From Theropithecus gelada (Eukaryota; Chordata; Mammalia; Primates; Cercopithecidae), in assembly GCF_003255815.1 (NCBI RefSeq), contig NC_037672.1, forward strand, positions 108,452,686 to 108,516,685: a stretch of 64,000 nucleotides of DNA, read 5' to 3'. The position numbers and the translations under genes are program-made. The notes beneath the pieces are model-generated. The model searched no databases, had not been told where the DNA came from, and was given only the letters and a program-made list of their open reading frames with translations. Within the stretch, counting starts at the first letter, position 1, and each line of letters opens with the position of its first letter. Positions 1 to 12,170 of this stretch are shown in pieces.

Positions 1-3000
1 TGCAAATAACATTTTTCATAACTATATGTAGACCTGTTAAAATTTTTATTAAAACTGGAGTTCGGCCTGTTCTTTTTCATCATTCTATCAGATATTAAAC
101 TCCTGCAGCAGCTGTAGGAAATAGAGAAAGGGATTTTCAAAGGGATTTGAGTCTCCCTGTCTCTGTGCCTTTAGTGATCATATTATCATAACTATCACAC
201 ATAACAAAGCTCTAAATCTGTAATTCAGATAAAGTAGTCAGGACTCTGAAATACAAAAATCCAAACATATGCCGTAACATTTTTTTGCAATGCTGACTCC
301 TTTAACATGGATTTTGTAAACTTGGAGAGGTATTCAAGAGCTTTTGTATACGAACACAAACTAAACAACATTGTTAGTGGTATGTTTGACAGAGATTTAA
401 TTAGAGGTGTTTTTATACATCCAAGCAGTTCCATTAAGAGACCATGCCTACATGCTCTAGCAAATTATGATCAAACCTCTAAAGGTTAAAAAGAATGAAA
501 CTAGAAGCTTGTTTTGAAGCAAGGTCTACATGAATCTATGTCTAATCCTGCAACAGTCTGAGTTCTTTCTCAAGAGAGCAACATTCCTTAAATGCAGTGC
601 TAAGGGTGGTAAGTGTGACCACATAATTCTTTTATGAATTAAATTTAAAATGAGGGTAATAAAATTGTAAATGGGCTGAAATCCAACTGAAAATTACACA
701 AGAAAGAGTTATACAATGAGTTTTTTCTTCACATTTACAGGACAAATTTATAACTTAATATCTACATGAAAAGAATATTTGTGCTGTAAAAAGTTGGTAA
801 CGCTCTCATCAGAATGTCCAACCAGTTTGTAAATGAGCAGCCGTATGTATATATTTATTGTAACAGTGCCTTCTACTGGTCACACATTATCTATGATGTC
901 AGTGAAATTACTGAAAAGTAATGAAAACTTGTGTTTATCCTAAATTATTCTTGGGTATTTTTATTGCCTTGGCAAAAGCATTTCTGTGAATCACAACTTA
1001 CATGCATAAAAAATATGGTGTGTTAGAGATTAACACATTTTATTTCTTACACTTTAGCAGTTATTGGACCTGTTAAAAAGTTTCTCCTAAAAAGAAAAGC
1101 ATTTCATACATACTGCAACTTAAAATGGGAAATATTTCCACCTGTTTATTTTTATTGTTTTTCTGATTTTGAAATTGATCTTTTACTTACCGGCATTTTT
1201 CTTTTTAGCTTTTCAGTCACACTGTGTCTAATTAAAATGAGTAGATTTCTTACATATTATCAATATCTATAAAATTTGAGAATCATGAAATTTATTTGTA
1301 ATTTGAGAAATGCAGCAGAATTTGAAATATAACTTAACTAACAAAATATTTAATAATATTTAGTAAGAATGATTTAAGATTTGTCTAACTATCAAGGTAT
1401 AACAAAGATGGTTGATTTTAAATTTGCTTTGAAAAAGAATCAAATAAAAAGAGAAGCATGTATAATCATGAAGAAAAGTTGTATTTTTCAGCAAAATATT
1501 GACATCAAGTATTTCATTCTTTCTTAATATAAAGATACTAATGAAATCTCATTATGAATCTCTATTATTTCAGTTTTAATTTTAAATAGCATTTAATAAG
1601 CTACTTAGATGATTATAAAATAATTGGTTTTCAAAAAAAAGCATGTTCCAATTAATTTTCTGTAGATATGGTTTACACTGAATAGACTATCTTGCTGAAA
1701 TAACATTTTTAAGAAATTCTGAACATGAAATTTTTACTATCTGCAATAAAATTAAAATCTGTGTTGTGGAAAAAATATTCTACTTTTGTTTAAGTCATTA
1801 AATACTGCTTTTATTGCCTGAAGCAACATTTTTAAAAACTTTATTATGTACAAATTAAAACCTGAATATCTGATAAAATTCATTCTATTTAGCTAGAAAT
1901 TATTACTTCATTGGAGACAATCTGTTTATGTTAGAAATAATGTAAATCAGAAGGAATCCTCATGATTCCCCTTATCACAGATTGTTGCACGTGTGCGCTC
2001 ACTAGTGCTTATTAGACTAAAATCCAAAAACTTTCCTTAGGAATACATCACACCAAGGACAAATTGTTTCGATGCTCAATTCAAAATTTGGAATCACCTA
2101 CATGACCATAATATTCAATGGAGAAAACACAATCTTTTCATTTCCCCAAAACTCTTTATTTTAAACAATTTTTTTCTCTAGGAACAAAATGCCATCATTA
2201 CAATTCTAGCTTAACATTCATGGAGAAAAGATAAGGATTAGGAACACAACGTACAGTCAGTATTTTTTGAACAGTGTTCCGGTGAGATTTCAATCAGTGC
2301 TGAAAAGCATATTTCTTAATGGAGGAAAAAGCTAGAAAAACAGTTGTCAGAGATGAAAGGGTGCTGTTTCAGGTTTGTACATCAACAACTTCATTCCTTC
2401 GTGCGTGAGAAAATCCCTCTATTACTTTATAACAATGGCATCCGTTTTGTTTACCTTGTGGCATCCATAATAAGGATAGAGGTGTTCCTTGTTAAATTTT
2501 GTTATTTGGAATGGAGTACATATATCTTTACAAACAAGTGTCTGGTTGCTATTTATCCATTTGTGACTATTTCCATATTATGTGTGTACATTTACACTTG
2601 CATAGATGCATCCATGAATAATGAGCTGTGGAAATGTGTGCGCAAGGACATAGAAAGAGACAATACATGACAGTGGGCAGTTAATGCACCTTCATTTCCA
2701 TGAGTTAGGGATAATTGCATAATTTATGAATGGCAGAGAAAAGGCACAAGTGTGAATTGCATATGGGCAACTTAATATGTCACTACCATGCTAGTTAAAG
2801 GATGTGTTTAAACTTAAATCACTAGTAGTTTGGAATCAAATCATTTTAAGTGGCACATCTGGAGGAATTAAAAATCTACTGAAAATAATGTAATTGTTTC
2901 CTAATAAGGATAGGATATTTATAATAAGCATATTTTGTTTTTGCTTAATTTGCCTGCAAACTGAGTTTTCGTATCTTGTGTTAAATATGATTCATTCATA

Positions 3001-5139
3001 TTTTATTTTATGCAAGGTCTTCACATAAACAAAACTGTGTTCTCATTTTTTTTGGAAGTCACATTGTGCCATCTTCTAAGCTATTGAATTCACTGAAGAC
3101 ATACAGATCTTATTCATACTATGACTAACACAGACATTGTAATGATGATGTGTATTTCATGGAGAATAGTCATCTTTGCTAGAACTTCAGGAGTTTCAAT
3201 GGTTTTTGAGATATATAATAAATATAATTTTCTATGCATTATAATTCTTGGTTGGAATATTTAAACCATAGTACTCAGTAATTAAATTAAATATTCATTG
3301 AGAAGTGCTTCCTAGTATTATTTAAATAGCACATTCAAATGAAGTAGTTGAGATGTTCCATGAGAAGAGCAATGGATTAGTAATTTTAAAAGGTTTCAAA
3401 TTCAAAGTGCTGTCTTGTGGAATAATAACACAGTATTGTTATGGGGTGGGGTAGATGCTTGCGTATTTACACACTTCTACATATAGTGTAGAGTGCTACA
3501 TTCATGTGCCAGTTGATGGCTCTAAAATTGTCCCAGAGAGCTACAAATGTTCATAATGACTCTGAGGAGTTAAATTTAACCTAATGCTTTATAACTAAAC
3601 TCCAATATGCAAGGAGATTTCAATACCCTGCTCCATCAGCTCCTTGTCTGAACAACTTCATGAACACAAATTCATTTAGTTGTTCACATCAGTTCCCCTC
3701 GCTCCTGCCGCAAACGGTGTGTCACTGTATACCTGGGAGGAAGCAAAAACATTTGCTTTACAGCTGCTTTTTCAGAAACATATTTCAAAGACAAAAATGT
3801 TTGGTATTGAGAAACAAAACGAACTTCTAATATCCATTATCGTTAATGAAATAGTATATTTCCTCATGTGGGAAGAAAATTACTTTAGATTCAAACCTAT
3901 GTTAACTTGCATAGTTGTGAAATGTACTAACATCAAGTATTAAAAGAAGAAATAATATTTTAATACAATGAACACAATACTGTGCCATTTATGAAATACA
4001 GCACAGAATTTCTGTGTCTGCCATTAAAATGCCTACAATTTGTGAACGTCGTAAAGCATACTTTTCTCCTCCTATTAACTGGAACAGACTAATTGCACAT
4101 TTTGAGTGTGGTTGTTGGGAGATTCCATAGGCAATATTATAATCATTCATGGGCATCAGGCAGTTATTTAACAGTTTGGTTCAGGTTGTCTAGGACAACA
4201 AGAATGTTGTTATGCTGCATCTCCAAGCTGCTGGGATGAAATCAGTTGTGACAAAGCAGTGAAGATTAAATTTGTAACAGATACAACACCTTTGAAGTAC
4301 TAGCTTATGATTTCACAGTGGCATTATAAGTCTTACTGCAGTATTTAAGCAGTTAGAAAGAATGCTGGTTATTAGCAGTTGAAATTTGTAAAATAGGATT
4401 TTATTGTCTTTAAATAGCCATAGCAGCACTTTGTATTATCCTAGTACAACATTTTTGTTACCATGTATTAACGTTGGTGAGTATTTTTCATGCTCCTCTT
4501 TTTCCAGGTAAATTCTTTTATCTATCTTTTAAATCCTATGTTAAACAAACATAAAAACGTATACATATGTATTAATATAAACATATCTATTATGTATTTT
4601 AAAATTTAATGCCATTTTGTAGAAGACTAAAGGAAGAAACTTTCTACTTTATTTCTCCCAAATAACATTATAATGATCAGATATCAAATATTTCAGGCCT
4701 CACAGAATACTATGTATAAGGCAACTTAAATATATAACACCATAAAGCCAAACTATTCTCTTAATAATCTTGAAAGGACAGCATTAGCTATACGTAAAGC
4801 AATTGTGCTCGTTACTAAATCTGATCACATCTAAATTTCCTGTCTTATCATATGTCAGAAAGAGCCTGGCTCCTAAAAATAATGTCCAGAAATCTTGAGG
4901 TATGTGATAAACTGCTTCTTGATGGGGAATGTGATCTCCACAGATGTAATATTAGGGAAACATCTAAAGTTCGGGCATACAAATTTGCATACCAAGATTT
5001 TATGTAAGTTACTTAATATTGAAGTTGTGTTATATCACTTTGTTTTAATGATTACAGAGACTTCAATGGGTTAACTTTGGATGAGGGTCAGGTTTTATAT
5101 GTTTATATTTTCTTAGCCTTGGTCAGGAGAAGTGGCTTT
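1..5139. other. Repeat-poor AT-rich unique DNA, no gene seen
   Basis: No Alu, L1, MIR or simple repeat longer than about 20 bases is recognisable. Open frames are short and begin at TTG or at isolated ATGs, with no splice or codon-use support. The 108-codon frame at 2344-2670 is rich in Ile, Phe and Tyr, as expected from random AT-rich DNA. An octamer-type ATTTGCAT lies at 4983-4990. Persistence of over 5 kb without recognisable transposons is itself mildly unusual in a primate and fits intronic or intergenic DNA with some constraint. Confidence 0.6.
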
Positions 5140-5830
5140 GCTTGCCCTTGTGCATTGCCGGAGTGGTAGGGTTTCACTCCGTTTGAAAACCTAGCACATC
5201 CCAAGAGGTTACCTTGGTGTAGATTTCTTTCTTTCTGTATTAAATCGCTCATTGTCGCAAAGTGACTAGTGCTGCTGGGCTTTGAAAAGAACTTCTAAGA
5301 GGTTAAAAAAAGCTTCTGTATGAAAGGATTTTTTACTTCTGCGGACAGAATACAGTTTGCAGCTGTCTGACTTGCGACAGTGATATGGATCTGATTGTAT
5401 ACAGTATAGCAGGAGCCGTGGATGCAGCTGGAATGGAGGTTATAAATTTTAAAAGCGATGCAGATTTTTGCCATTAATTGGCTGCTAATAAAAGCAAACT
5501 CAATGGCTTCTAACTGTGGGAGACTGTGGTTCTGTATCTGATATCAGGAATTCATACACATTACACAGTTTTAGGGATTCAGACCACGACTAATTGAAAT
5601 ACGAGGCATACTGATCAAATTTAGCATTACCAGCATGCACTATGGTTTGGGACTGTATGGCGACAAGGTAGCATTTATTACTTATTCTCCATAACACTGC
5701 TTGATTGAAATATCTAGCTATGTTGTCAGCAGAGGCCCAGCTGGGCTTTAGTACAGCTAATTAAGTCATTAAAAGAGAGGTCAAGCAATCTAATTCTTGC
5801 ATACTAAAGAACAAAAAAGTCTTTTATTAT
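5140..5830. promoter_or_regulatory. Possible conserved non-coding element (enhancer-like block)
   Basis: This repeat-free block keeps about 11 CpG dinucleotides between 5150 and 5680, while flanking DNA has very few. It holds several homeodomain-type cores: ATTAATTG at 5473-5480, TAATTG at 5591-5596, and TAATTA at 5758-5763 followed by TCATTAAAAG and CTAATTC. No long open frame or convincing splice pair spans it. CpG retention with clustered TAAT motifs in a transposon-free neighbourhood is typical of vertebrate developmental enhancers. Activity and target gene are inference and cannot be read from sequence alone. Confidence 0.35.
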
Positions 5831-6564
5831 ATTTTTTAATACGTTAAGATTTGAATTTTTAAAGAAATTTCTATTTAATAATAAATGCATTTACTGGTGT
5901 ATTTATTGAAGTCTTAATTTAAATATATAGAAGTAAGAAATTATGAACTTGTCAATACACAATTTCCAAAGCAGTTTATATGGTTATGTTTTTAAGTAGT
6001 ATATTGCGTATGTGATTTTTGAAAGTTGTTCAATAAATTAAATAATGATGGAAACGGTGTAGATTCTGATGCTTTTCTACTTATTATTTCAGTTATGCTG
6101 GTCTTTAGGAAGAATTTGCAGAGATAAACACTATTAAGTACAGTGTATGTATATTATGACGTATAGTATGCGGCCTTCAAATAAAAGCAAATAGATACTA
6201 TGACATTCCTTATTTTAAGGTTCTTTTGGGTAAAAGTATGAGATTCTAATTGTTTATTTCTTTGTAATTTATCAAATGCCTCTTCAAATCCCCTTTTCAT
6301 TTGTCTACTTGAGAAAGCACATGAGCTCGTTTGGGCCAAATGAGTCAGTGGAGATGGAAACATTAATGTATTTGAGTGGACGTGTGTTAATGCTGCTCTA
6401 AAATATTTTTTAAAGGTGTGGGGATTACTGACACATTACCTCAAACATTGCTTACTCCATAATGTAAGAATGGTGTACTATAATATTTAAAAATATAACT
6501 ACTTTGCTTTTCTTTATTATGTGAATATATATGAATAGCTGAATTTACATTTTCTTATAATAGA

Positions 6565-6632
6565 CTCCTGAGGTAAACACTGAACATGGTAGGTGTTCTA
6601 GAAATGATTAACCAACAAATGAATGAATATCT
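6565..6632 (+). mobile_element. L2/MIR-type 3' tail fragment
   Basis: The stretch reads as a decayed version of the common mammalian L2/MIR end: a 'catggtaggtgttc' segment resembling 'cacatagtaggtgctc', then a partial copy of the 'aataaatg..ttgaatgaatga' tail. Only about 70 bases are recognisable and no target duplication is visible. The family assignment is tentative. Confidence 0.35.
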
Positions 6633-9083
6633 CCAATGTACAGTATTAATTTTCTTAATAGTTTGAAGAACAATTTATAGTGTTTATTTTACATTAATTC
6701 TCAAATAGTCATAGGCTCCAAAGCTAGAGTAGAAGATAGATCTTGGCGCTCAGATTTGTTTATTTGATTACTGTTATATATATGAATGGATTTGGGGAAA
6801 TGTTTGGGGAAGAAAAAATTATATGTTAAATTAACAATGAAATTAATTTCTGCTTGTTATTCCTGTTTCTCATTTGGTATATATCATAAATAGTAGAATT
6901 GGTAGATATTATTGATTTTGGTCTTCTTTTTAAGTATTTATTGCAATATTAAGAAAATTTAAAAATCAAGTAAATGAGAGAAGAGTGATTGGAGGAGCTT
7001 GAAAAAGAATGGGCAAAACGATACAAAATAGTTCAAATTACAAGTGCTGTCTTGGTTAGAAATGGTTTGAAATATCAAATGAGGTCTGCTTTAGAAAAAT
7101 CCTAGAAAAGAACTATAAGGAGATGTAGGTCTTATTCCAGATTTCATATCTGTTGAGGATCTGCTTTCAGCATGCGATTGACATGGAACAACTGTTACTA
7201 ATTTTTACACTTTTATTGTAGTAGAGCATGCATATCTAAATAAGCTACTGCTATTTTGGCAGGAACTGTACATTTTCAAGTAAAATGTGGACTGACATCA
7301 AAATATTGTTATGGTAATGGCTTTTCAGAGATTGGGGTACTTTGAACTATAAATATAACTAGTTGTTATCTAGCTGCTATTGCTTAAAAGCCTTTGGATG
7401 TAAAATTATGCATATAATAAATTGTAAATTTATTTGTCCCAGATGCAGCTTTCTTTGCTAATATATCTAATTCTCTTGGAGAGTAATTGTTATTCATACA
7501 TAATGGAGAGCCTAATGCAATACCATGAAGATTGGGCATTGGAGCACCTGTTGCTGACTGTGGAATATAGGAAGGGACATATTCATAAATCAAGTAATGA
7601 AAACAGTCCTTCCCTGAGATGACTGTATAAGTTCTATTTAAGGAGATTCTAGTGGTGAATGCCCTAAAAACTAGTTTGTGTCTATTATGTTACAGCTTAT
7701 TCAGTCCACATCCTATGTCTTCTTTTCTAGAGAAATTGAAAACCATGCCTTCCTCAGAATCATACTAACAAATACAGAAGTAGTTTATTTTGGTTCAAAG
7801 CTAATACCAGAAATTTATTCTTTGTATCAAAAAATAATTTTCAGCGTCTAGTAAAAGTAGCTTTTCCCATAGTAGGCTTTGTTAGTAATAATAAATCTTA
7901 CGTGAGCCATTTAAGAAGCACGTTTAATTAGACACATGATCATCAGACTAAAGAATGATCATATTATTTAAAGGCTAACCCTCACTGTGCTCAGTTAAAA
8001 GGAGGTCCTGCAACTGGAGTGACAGACAAATTCCCTGTCAACTCTTTCAGACAGTCTCTCATTCATATACAAGACCCATATCAATGGTGTATCACCATGA
8101 GAGGCTGCCTCTCAGGCTACCACTTATTGGGAGTTTGTGGATGAGGACACACATTAATCAGAGATGTAAAGTTACCAATCTTCATAGATGACTTGGAACT
8201 CAAATGAAGATTTCACCTGTCTGCCAAAACATGCTCAAAAGTGTCATTGTTAACACTGTTTAAAACTGGACTCAAGAGGTAAATGTTTTTAAGACATTTC
8301 TACCTCTCTGGAAAAAATGTTGACTTTTTTTTACAAGACTTTAAAACATAGTATTTTGTTAGGTAAGTATTTAAAATAGATATCTCATTTTTCAGGATTC
8401 AGAAAGTTTTAAATCTCTTAACTTACATTTATTGTAAGGACCATGGGTGTGGAATATGACTGAAGACCAAAAGTCTGGTCTCAAAATAATTCTAGCTCAA
8501 TTTTAAAATCAGAAGTTATGGAAGGTTTTGGGGTAAGCCCGAGAATCTCTGGGCACCTGTCCAAAATGAACCTCTAAGTCTTTTGAAGTCTACCCATCAC
8601 TAATATACACAGCACAGTCTAATCCAGCTGTCTGCCCCTTTTCCTGTTTCCCTTTCTCTTTTTTCAGTCTGTCCTGAGGTACCAATAGCTACATACTGTG
8701 GGAGATGTTTAGTAGAATGAATATTGCCTCTTGGAAGTGTTCCCACACAGTGAAGCTAGGGTTTTGTTTGGGGGAGGTGGTGGGGAGAACAGGTAATACT
8801 TCAGTCATTTGTCTTTCTGGTTGACATGCATTTACACCATAATAATTCCTACCTGCCTTTCAAATTGCAAACTATTTATCTATCAGTAATAACAATAATA
8901 TCTTTGCAGATTTGTTTTCTGTTTCAACAAAAGATCATACAATTTTAAAGAGCAGTACTGATTCACAGATGAAAGTAAACAAAATATAATTTTGGAAAAT
9001 CAAATTAATGAACACCTTTAATACTATAAGACTTCATATTATGTACTATTAAAGTTTTTGAGTGGGTTAAGTCAGTGGAATTT

Positions 9084-9101
9084 TTAATTAATTAATTAAT
9101 T
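9084..9101. repeat. (TTAA)n microsatellite
   Basis: Four to five tandem copies of TTAA, bounded by T runs on both sides. Self-complementary and very AT-rich. No function suggested. Confidence 0.8.
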
Positions 9102-9968
9102 TTTTTTACATTTTACAGTTGATTGGTTAATGAACTTATAATTTAATACATATTTATTTCAAATTTTTTAAAATTATTTTTTGGCTCAGGATGGATTTTA
9201 GATAAAGATAGAAAAAATAACATTAAGGCAAAGTAAAATCTAAGCATAGTTTCTAAAAAATCTTTGTAAAATACACATTGAAAACTTCAGATTGTGGTTA
9301 GAAAATATTTTTACTAACCAAAATACTTAAAATAGCATGTGTTTTTAGATTCTCTCCTCTCTTGGTCATTTTTTACTGTTCATAATTGGATATTAATTTA
9401 TAAAAATTATTGAACTGTTTCTAAAAAGGAAATTCTTCAAATATTTCTAAGCATGTCTTCCAAAAACAGTAGCAGAGTCAATTTAGAGAATTTTATGTTG
9501 TTATCACAGAACTCCATACGAGTTAACCAAAAACACAGGGCAAGAGCAAAGAAGCCAGTTCCATCATTGCTCTGATCTATGTAATAAAGACTCATTTTAT
9601 ATAAATAAAAGACTGGCACGTTGAAGGTCAGAGAAACTATGACTTGGAAAAAGACAGCATGTTCAGGTAAAGAAAATAATGGAGGTTTTCCTTTTTTTCA
9701 CTACTCACCATGCCCTTCTTGTTTTTCTCTTCCTCTTTATGGTTAAAATCACAAAAGCACTGAACAAGTCTTGTGTGTAGATTACTATACCAAAAAATGT
9801 GAAAGGCTGTTGATAGAAAAAAGGGATATTCACAATCTTAAAAATAAACAGACCAGCCAAACACACACAAAAGTCAGCACCATTTAGAAATCTAGATTCG
9901 TATTTCAGCCCTGCCTTATGAAATTAGGCATGTTACTAAACATTTCAGATCTATATCTATCTACCATC

Positions 9969-9971
<3 letters not shown>

Positions 9972-10005
<34 letters not shown>
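9972..10005. repeat. (TC)n dinucleotide microsatellite
   Basis: About 17 uninterrupted TC units in a polypyrimidine strand. It lies about 110 bases before the recognisable start of an old L1 fragment. Likely length-polymorphic. Confidence 0.95.
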
Positions 10006-10010
<5 letters not shown>

Positions 10011-10518
10011 ATAGTAATAGAATAGTAACCCAATTATCTTTTGGGTTTGTTGGGAGGACGAGATCGGAAAATGTCTGATAAAGAATGTTAAAATTTCTGT
10101 TTCACTGACAATTCCAACAGGGGTTTGTAGGAAGATTACAAACTAATTCTAAAATTTTTATGGAGAAAAAAGTACAAAGAATAACCAAAACAACTTTCTG
10201 AAGATGAAGAATAAGGAAGCATTAGTAACTTTAGGTTATAGTAATCAAGGTTAAGTGTTACAGAAATAGAGGTAGACAAATAGACTAGAATGGAGACTCC
10301 TGATTAAGAATTCTTCATAAATGAAAACTGGAACAGATCCATGGGTGTGTTGGGAATCTACTCAACAAATGATAGTAGGACAGTAGTTTAGACACATGGA
10401 AAAAAAATCCACATAGAATCCTAGATAAATACAACATCTTGGTGTGAAAACCAAAAGTTTACAGTTTTCAGAGTAAATATAAGAGAAAATATAATATCAG
10501 AATATGAGAGCAGAAGAA

Positions 10519-10591
10519 CTTCCTTCCTTCCTTCCTTCCTTCCTTCCTTCCTTCCTTCCTTCCTTCCTTCCTTCCTTCCTTCCTTCCTTCC

Positions 10592-10630
<39 letters not shown>

Positions 10631-10646
10631 TTCTCTCTTTCTTTCT
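10519..10646. repeat. Compound (CTTC)n-(CT)n polypyrimidine microsatellite
   Basis: About 19 tandem CTTC units (10519-10597) pass into a CT run with CTTT interruptions (to 10646). The array sits directly on the T-rich side of a minus-strand Alu, so on the Alu sense strand it is a GA/GGAA array at the 3' tail. This suggests it grew from the Alu A-tail. Long pure polypyrimidine DNA can form triplex (H-DNA). The open frames on both strands here are pure repeat translations and not genes. Confidence 0.95.
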
Positions 10647-10900
10647 GATAGGGTCTTGCTCTGTTACCCAGGCTAGAGTACAGTGATGTGAGCATGCCTC
10701 ACTGTAAGCTCAAACTCCTGAACTCAAGCAATCCTCCTGCCTCAGCCTCCCAAGTAGCTGGGACTACAGGGAAGTGCCACCATGCCCAGCTAGTTAATTT
10801 TTTGCGGGGAGAGAGGGTCTTATTATGTTGCACAGCCTGATCTCAAACTCCTGGCCTCAAGTGATCCTCATGTCTCGGCCTCCCTAGCTCTGCATCTGGC
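10646..10900 (-). mobile_element. Alu SINE, old (AluJ/S-like), inserted in L1
   Basis: Complement-strand Alu signatures are clear: 'gggtcttgctctgttacccaggct', 'cctcctgcctcagcctcccaagtagctgggactacag' and 'ctcaaactcctggcctcaagtgatcc'. The final 'aaagtgctgggattacaggcatgagccacc' part is missing, so the Alu 5' end is rearranged or deleted. High divergence points to an older subfamily. It interrupts the surrounding plus-strand L1, so it is the younger insertion. Confidence 0.9.
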
Positions 10901-11825
10901 TCTTAGAGAGAATTTCTTAAGACCAAAATCCCCACATATCATGAAAGAAAAGCATTGATATATTTAATTATGTCAAAATAATAAAAATCTCTGTATATCA
11001 AAAAGTTATGTAAAAATAGGAAAATATAAAGTAAACCTCTCCCAGATATTTGGGATGCATATAAGTGATAAAGAATTAATATACAACAAATAAAGGATTT
11101 CTACAGATTGAAAAGAAAAGGATATATGGACCAATAAAATAGGTAAAGGGTATGAACAGGGACTTCACAGAAGAGGCAAACTAATATAGCAAGTAAACAG
11201 ACCAAAAGATGCTTGGAACCATGAAATTTAGATTAAGCAATGATAAGATATTAGTTTTCATCTATTGGGTTGGCAGAAACTGAGTCTGGAAAATATCAAG
11301 TGTTGCTGAGTATGTGGAGCAGTGGGAACTTTCATGCACTGCTTGTGTGAATATAATTTGGTGTGATAACCTTAGGGAATATTTTAGCATTCTACTAAAT
11401 TGTAGAAAGCACATATTCTAAGACACATTCCAGGAAAGGTTAGAAAGTGGAGATGATGATTAGTGGATAAAAGAAATACTCTATCCTGCCTGTTCTATAC
11501 AAGGTAATAAACAAAGATACTAAATGAATTAGAGGCATATGTATCAACAGGTATAAATCTAGAAAACTCAATGATAAGTGAAAATATAAGTTGCATAATC
11601 ATACAGAGAATGATATCATTTTACAAAATTTAAAACATACTGTATACTGTTTTTAGATAAATATATACTTAGTAAAACATACATATGTGAAATATACATG
11701 CTAGTTTCAGGATATTGGTCAAGTCTGTAGAGGGAAGAAAAGAGAAAAATGTGGCCTGGAGTGAGTTCAAACGGGATTCAACTCTACTTGTAATATTTCC
11801 TCTTTTAAAAATGAAAACATAGCAA

Positions 11826-12170
11826 CATGTTAAGAATTCTTGAAGCTCATCATATTCTATGCATTTTTTTGTTTGCTTGAAATGTTTAAATTTTCAAAAA
11901 TTTTTTAGTCAACCATTAGATTTTCATAAACATTAAATTATGTAAACTTGTGAACAAATTGATTATGCAGTATTAAGAAGTTGAGGTTATTAAAATTTAG
12001 AGGCTGAGAGATGCAGCCCAGCAGAGGTGGAATCAGACCCCCAGGGAGGGGACCCTGGACGACTGGAGTGATGTTTCTGAGAGGGAACCATGAGGCTGGA
12101 ATGAGAATATGAGAACCACAAATGAGAGTCACTTGCTACTACTGGAATAAACAGCCACTACCAGGTTGAA
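11826..12170. other. Unassigned sequence between L1 and L2
   Basis: Contains a GC-richer patch (about 12000-12130) with 'cagacccccagggaggggaccctgg', which is partly palindromic around GGGTCCCC-type runs. It may be a remnant of an LTR or DNA transposon, but I do not recognise the family. No coding or RNA-gene signature. Confidence 0.3.

Larger units (their letters stand above)
5831..9971. other. Mostly unique AT-rich DNA, no gene seen
   Basis: Only a short L2/MIR-like tail (6565-6632) and a TTAA microsatellite (9084-9101) are recognisable. A good polypyrimidine-AG at 7730 is followed by an open frame to about 7848, but no convincing donor follows and it is not called an exon. A G-rich stretch lies near 8765-8790. 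The remainder shows nothing assignable. Confidence 0.55.
10115..11825 (+). mobile_element. Old L1 LINE fragment (L1M type), ORF2 3' part and 3' UTR
   Basis: The DNA follows the 3' portion of L1 ORF2 in sense orientation. Recognisable stretches include 'attctaaaatttttatgg', 'tagactagaatgga', 'gggtatgaacagggacttcac', 'agatgcttggaaccat' and 'tgttgctgagtatgtggagca'. All are heavily diverged with many stops and frameshifts, so no protein is encoded. The element is interrupted at about 10515-10900 by a polypyrimidine microsatellite plus an Alu. After about 11570 it resembles an L1 3' UTR. Subfamily was not determined. Confidence 0.75.

Noticed and set aside
559..610. Short open stretch between an AG and GGTAAGTG
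   Set aside because: The acceptor lacks a clear polypyrimidine tract, and 17 codons is too short to carry weight.
1150..1240. Complement-strand donor GCCG-GTAAGT with a possible 37-base micro-exon
   Set aside because: Good donor match, but the exon is very short, the acceptor is mediocre, and the strand is opposite to the better candidate at 63443.
2344..2670. 108-codon plus frame
   Set aside because: Starts at TTG, hydrophobic AT-rich composition, no promoter, splice or domain support.
7731..7848. Good polypyrimidine-AG at 7730 followed by a 39-codon open frame
   Set aside because: No convincing donor inside or at the end, and the frame ends at TAG. Long open frames of this size are common by chance in 64 kb.
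10468..10695. Overlapping frames rich in Arg/Glu or Ser/Leu/Phe
   Set aside because: Pure translation of the CTTC/CT microsatellite.
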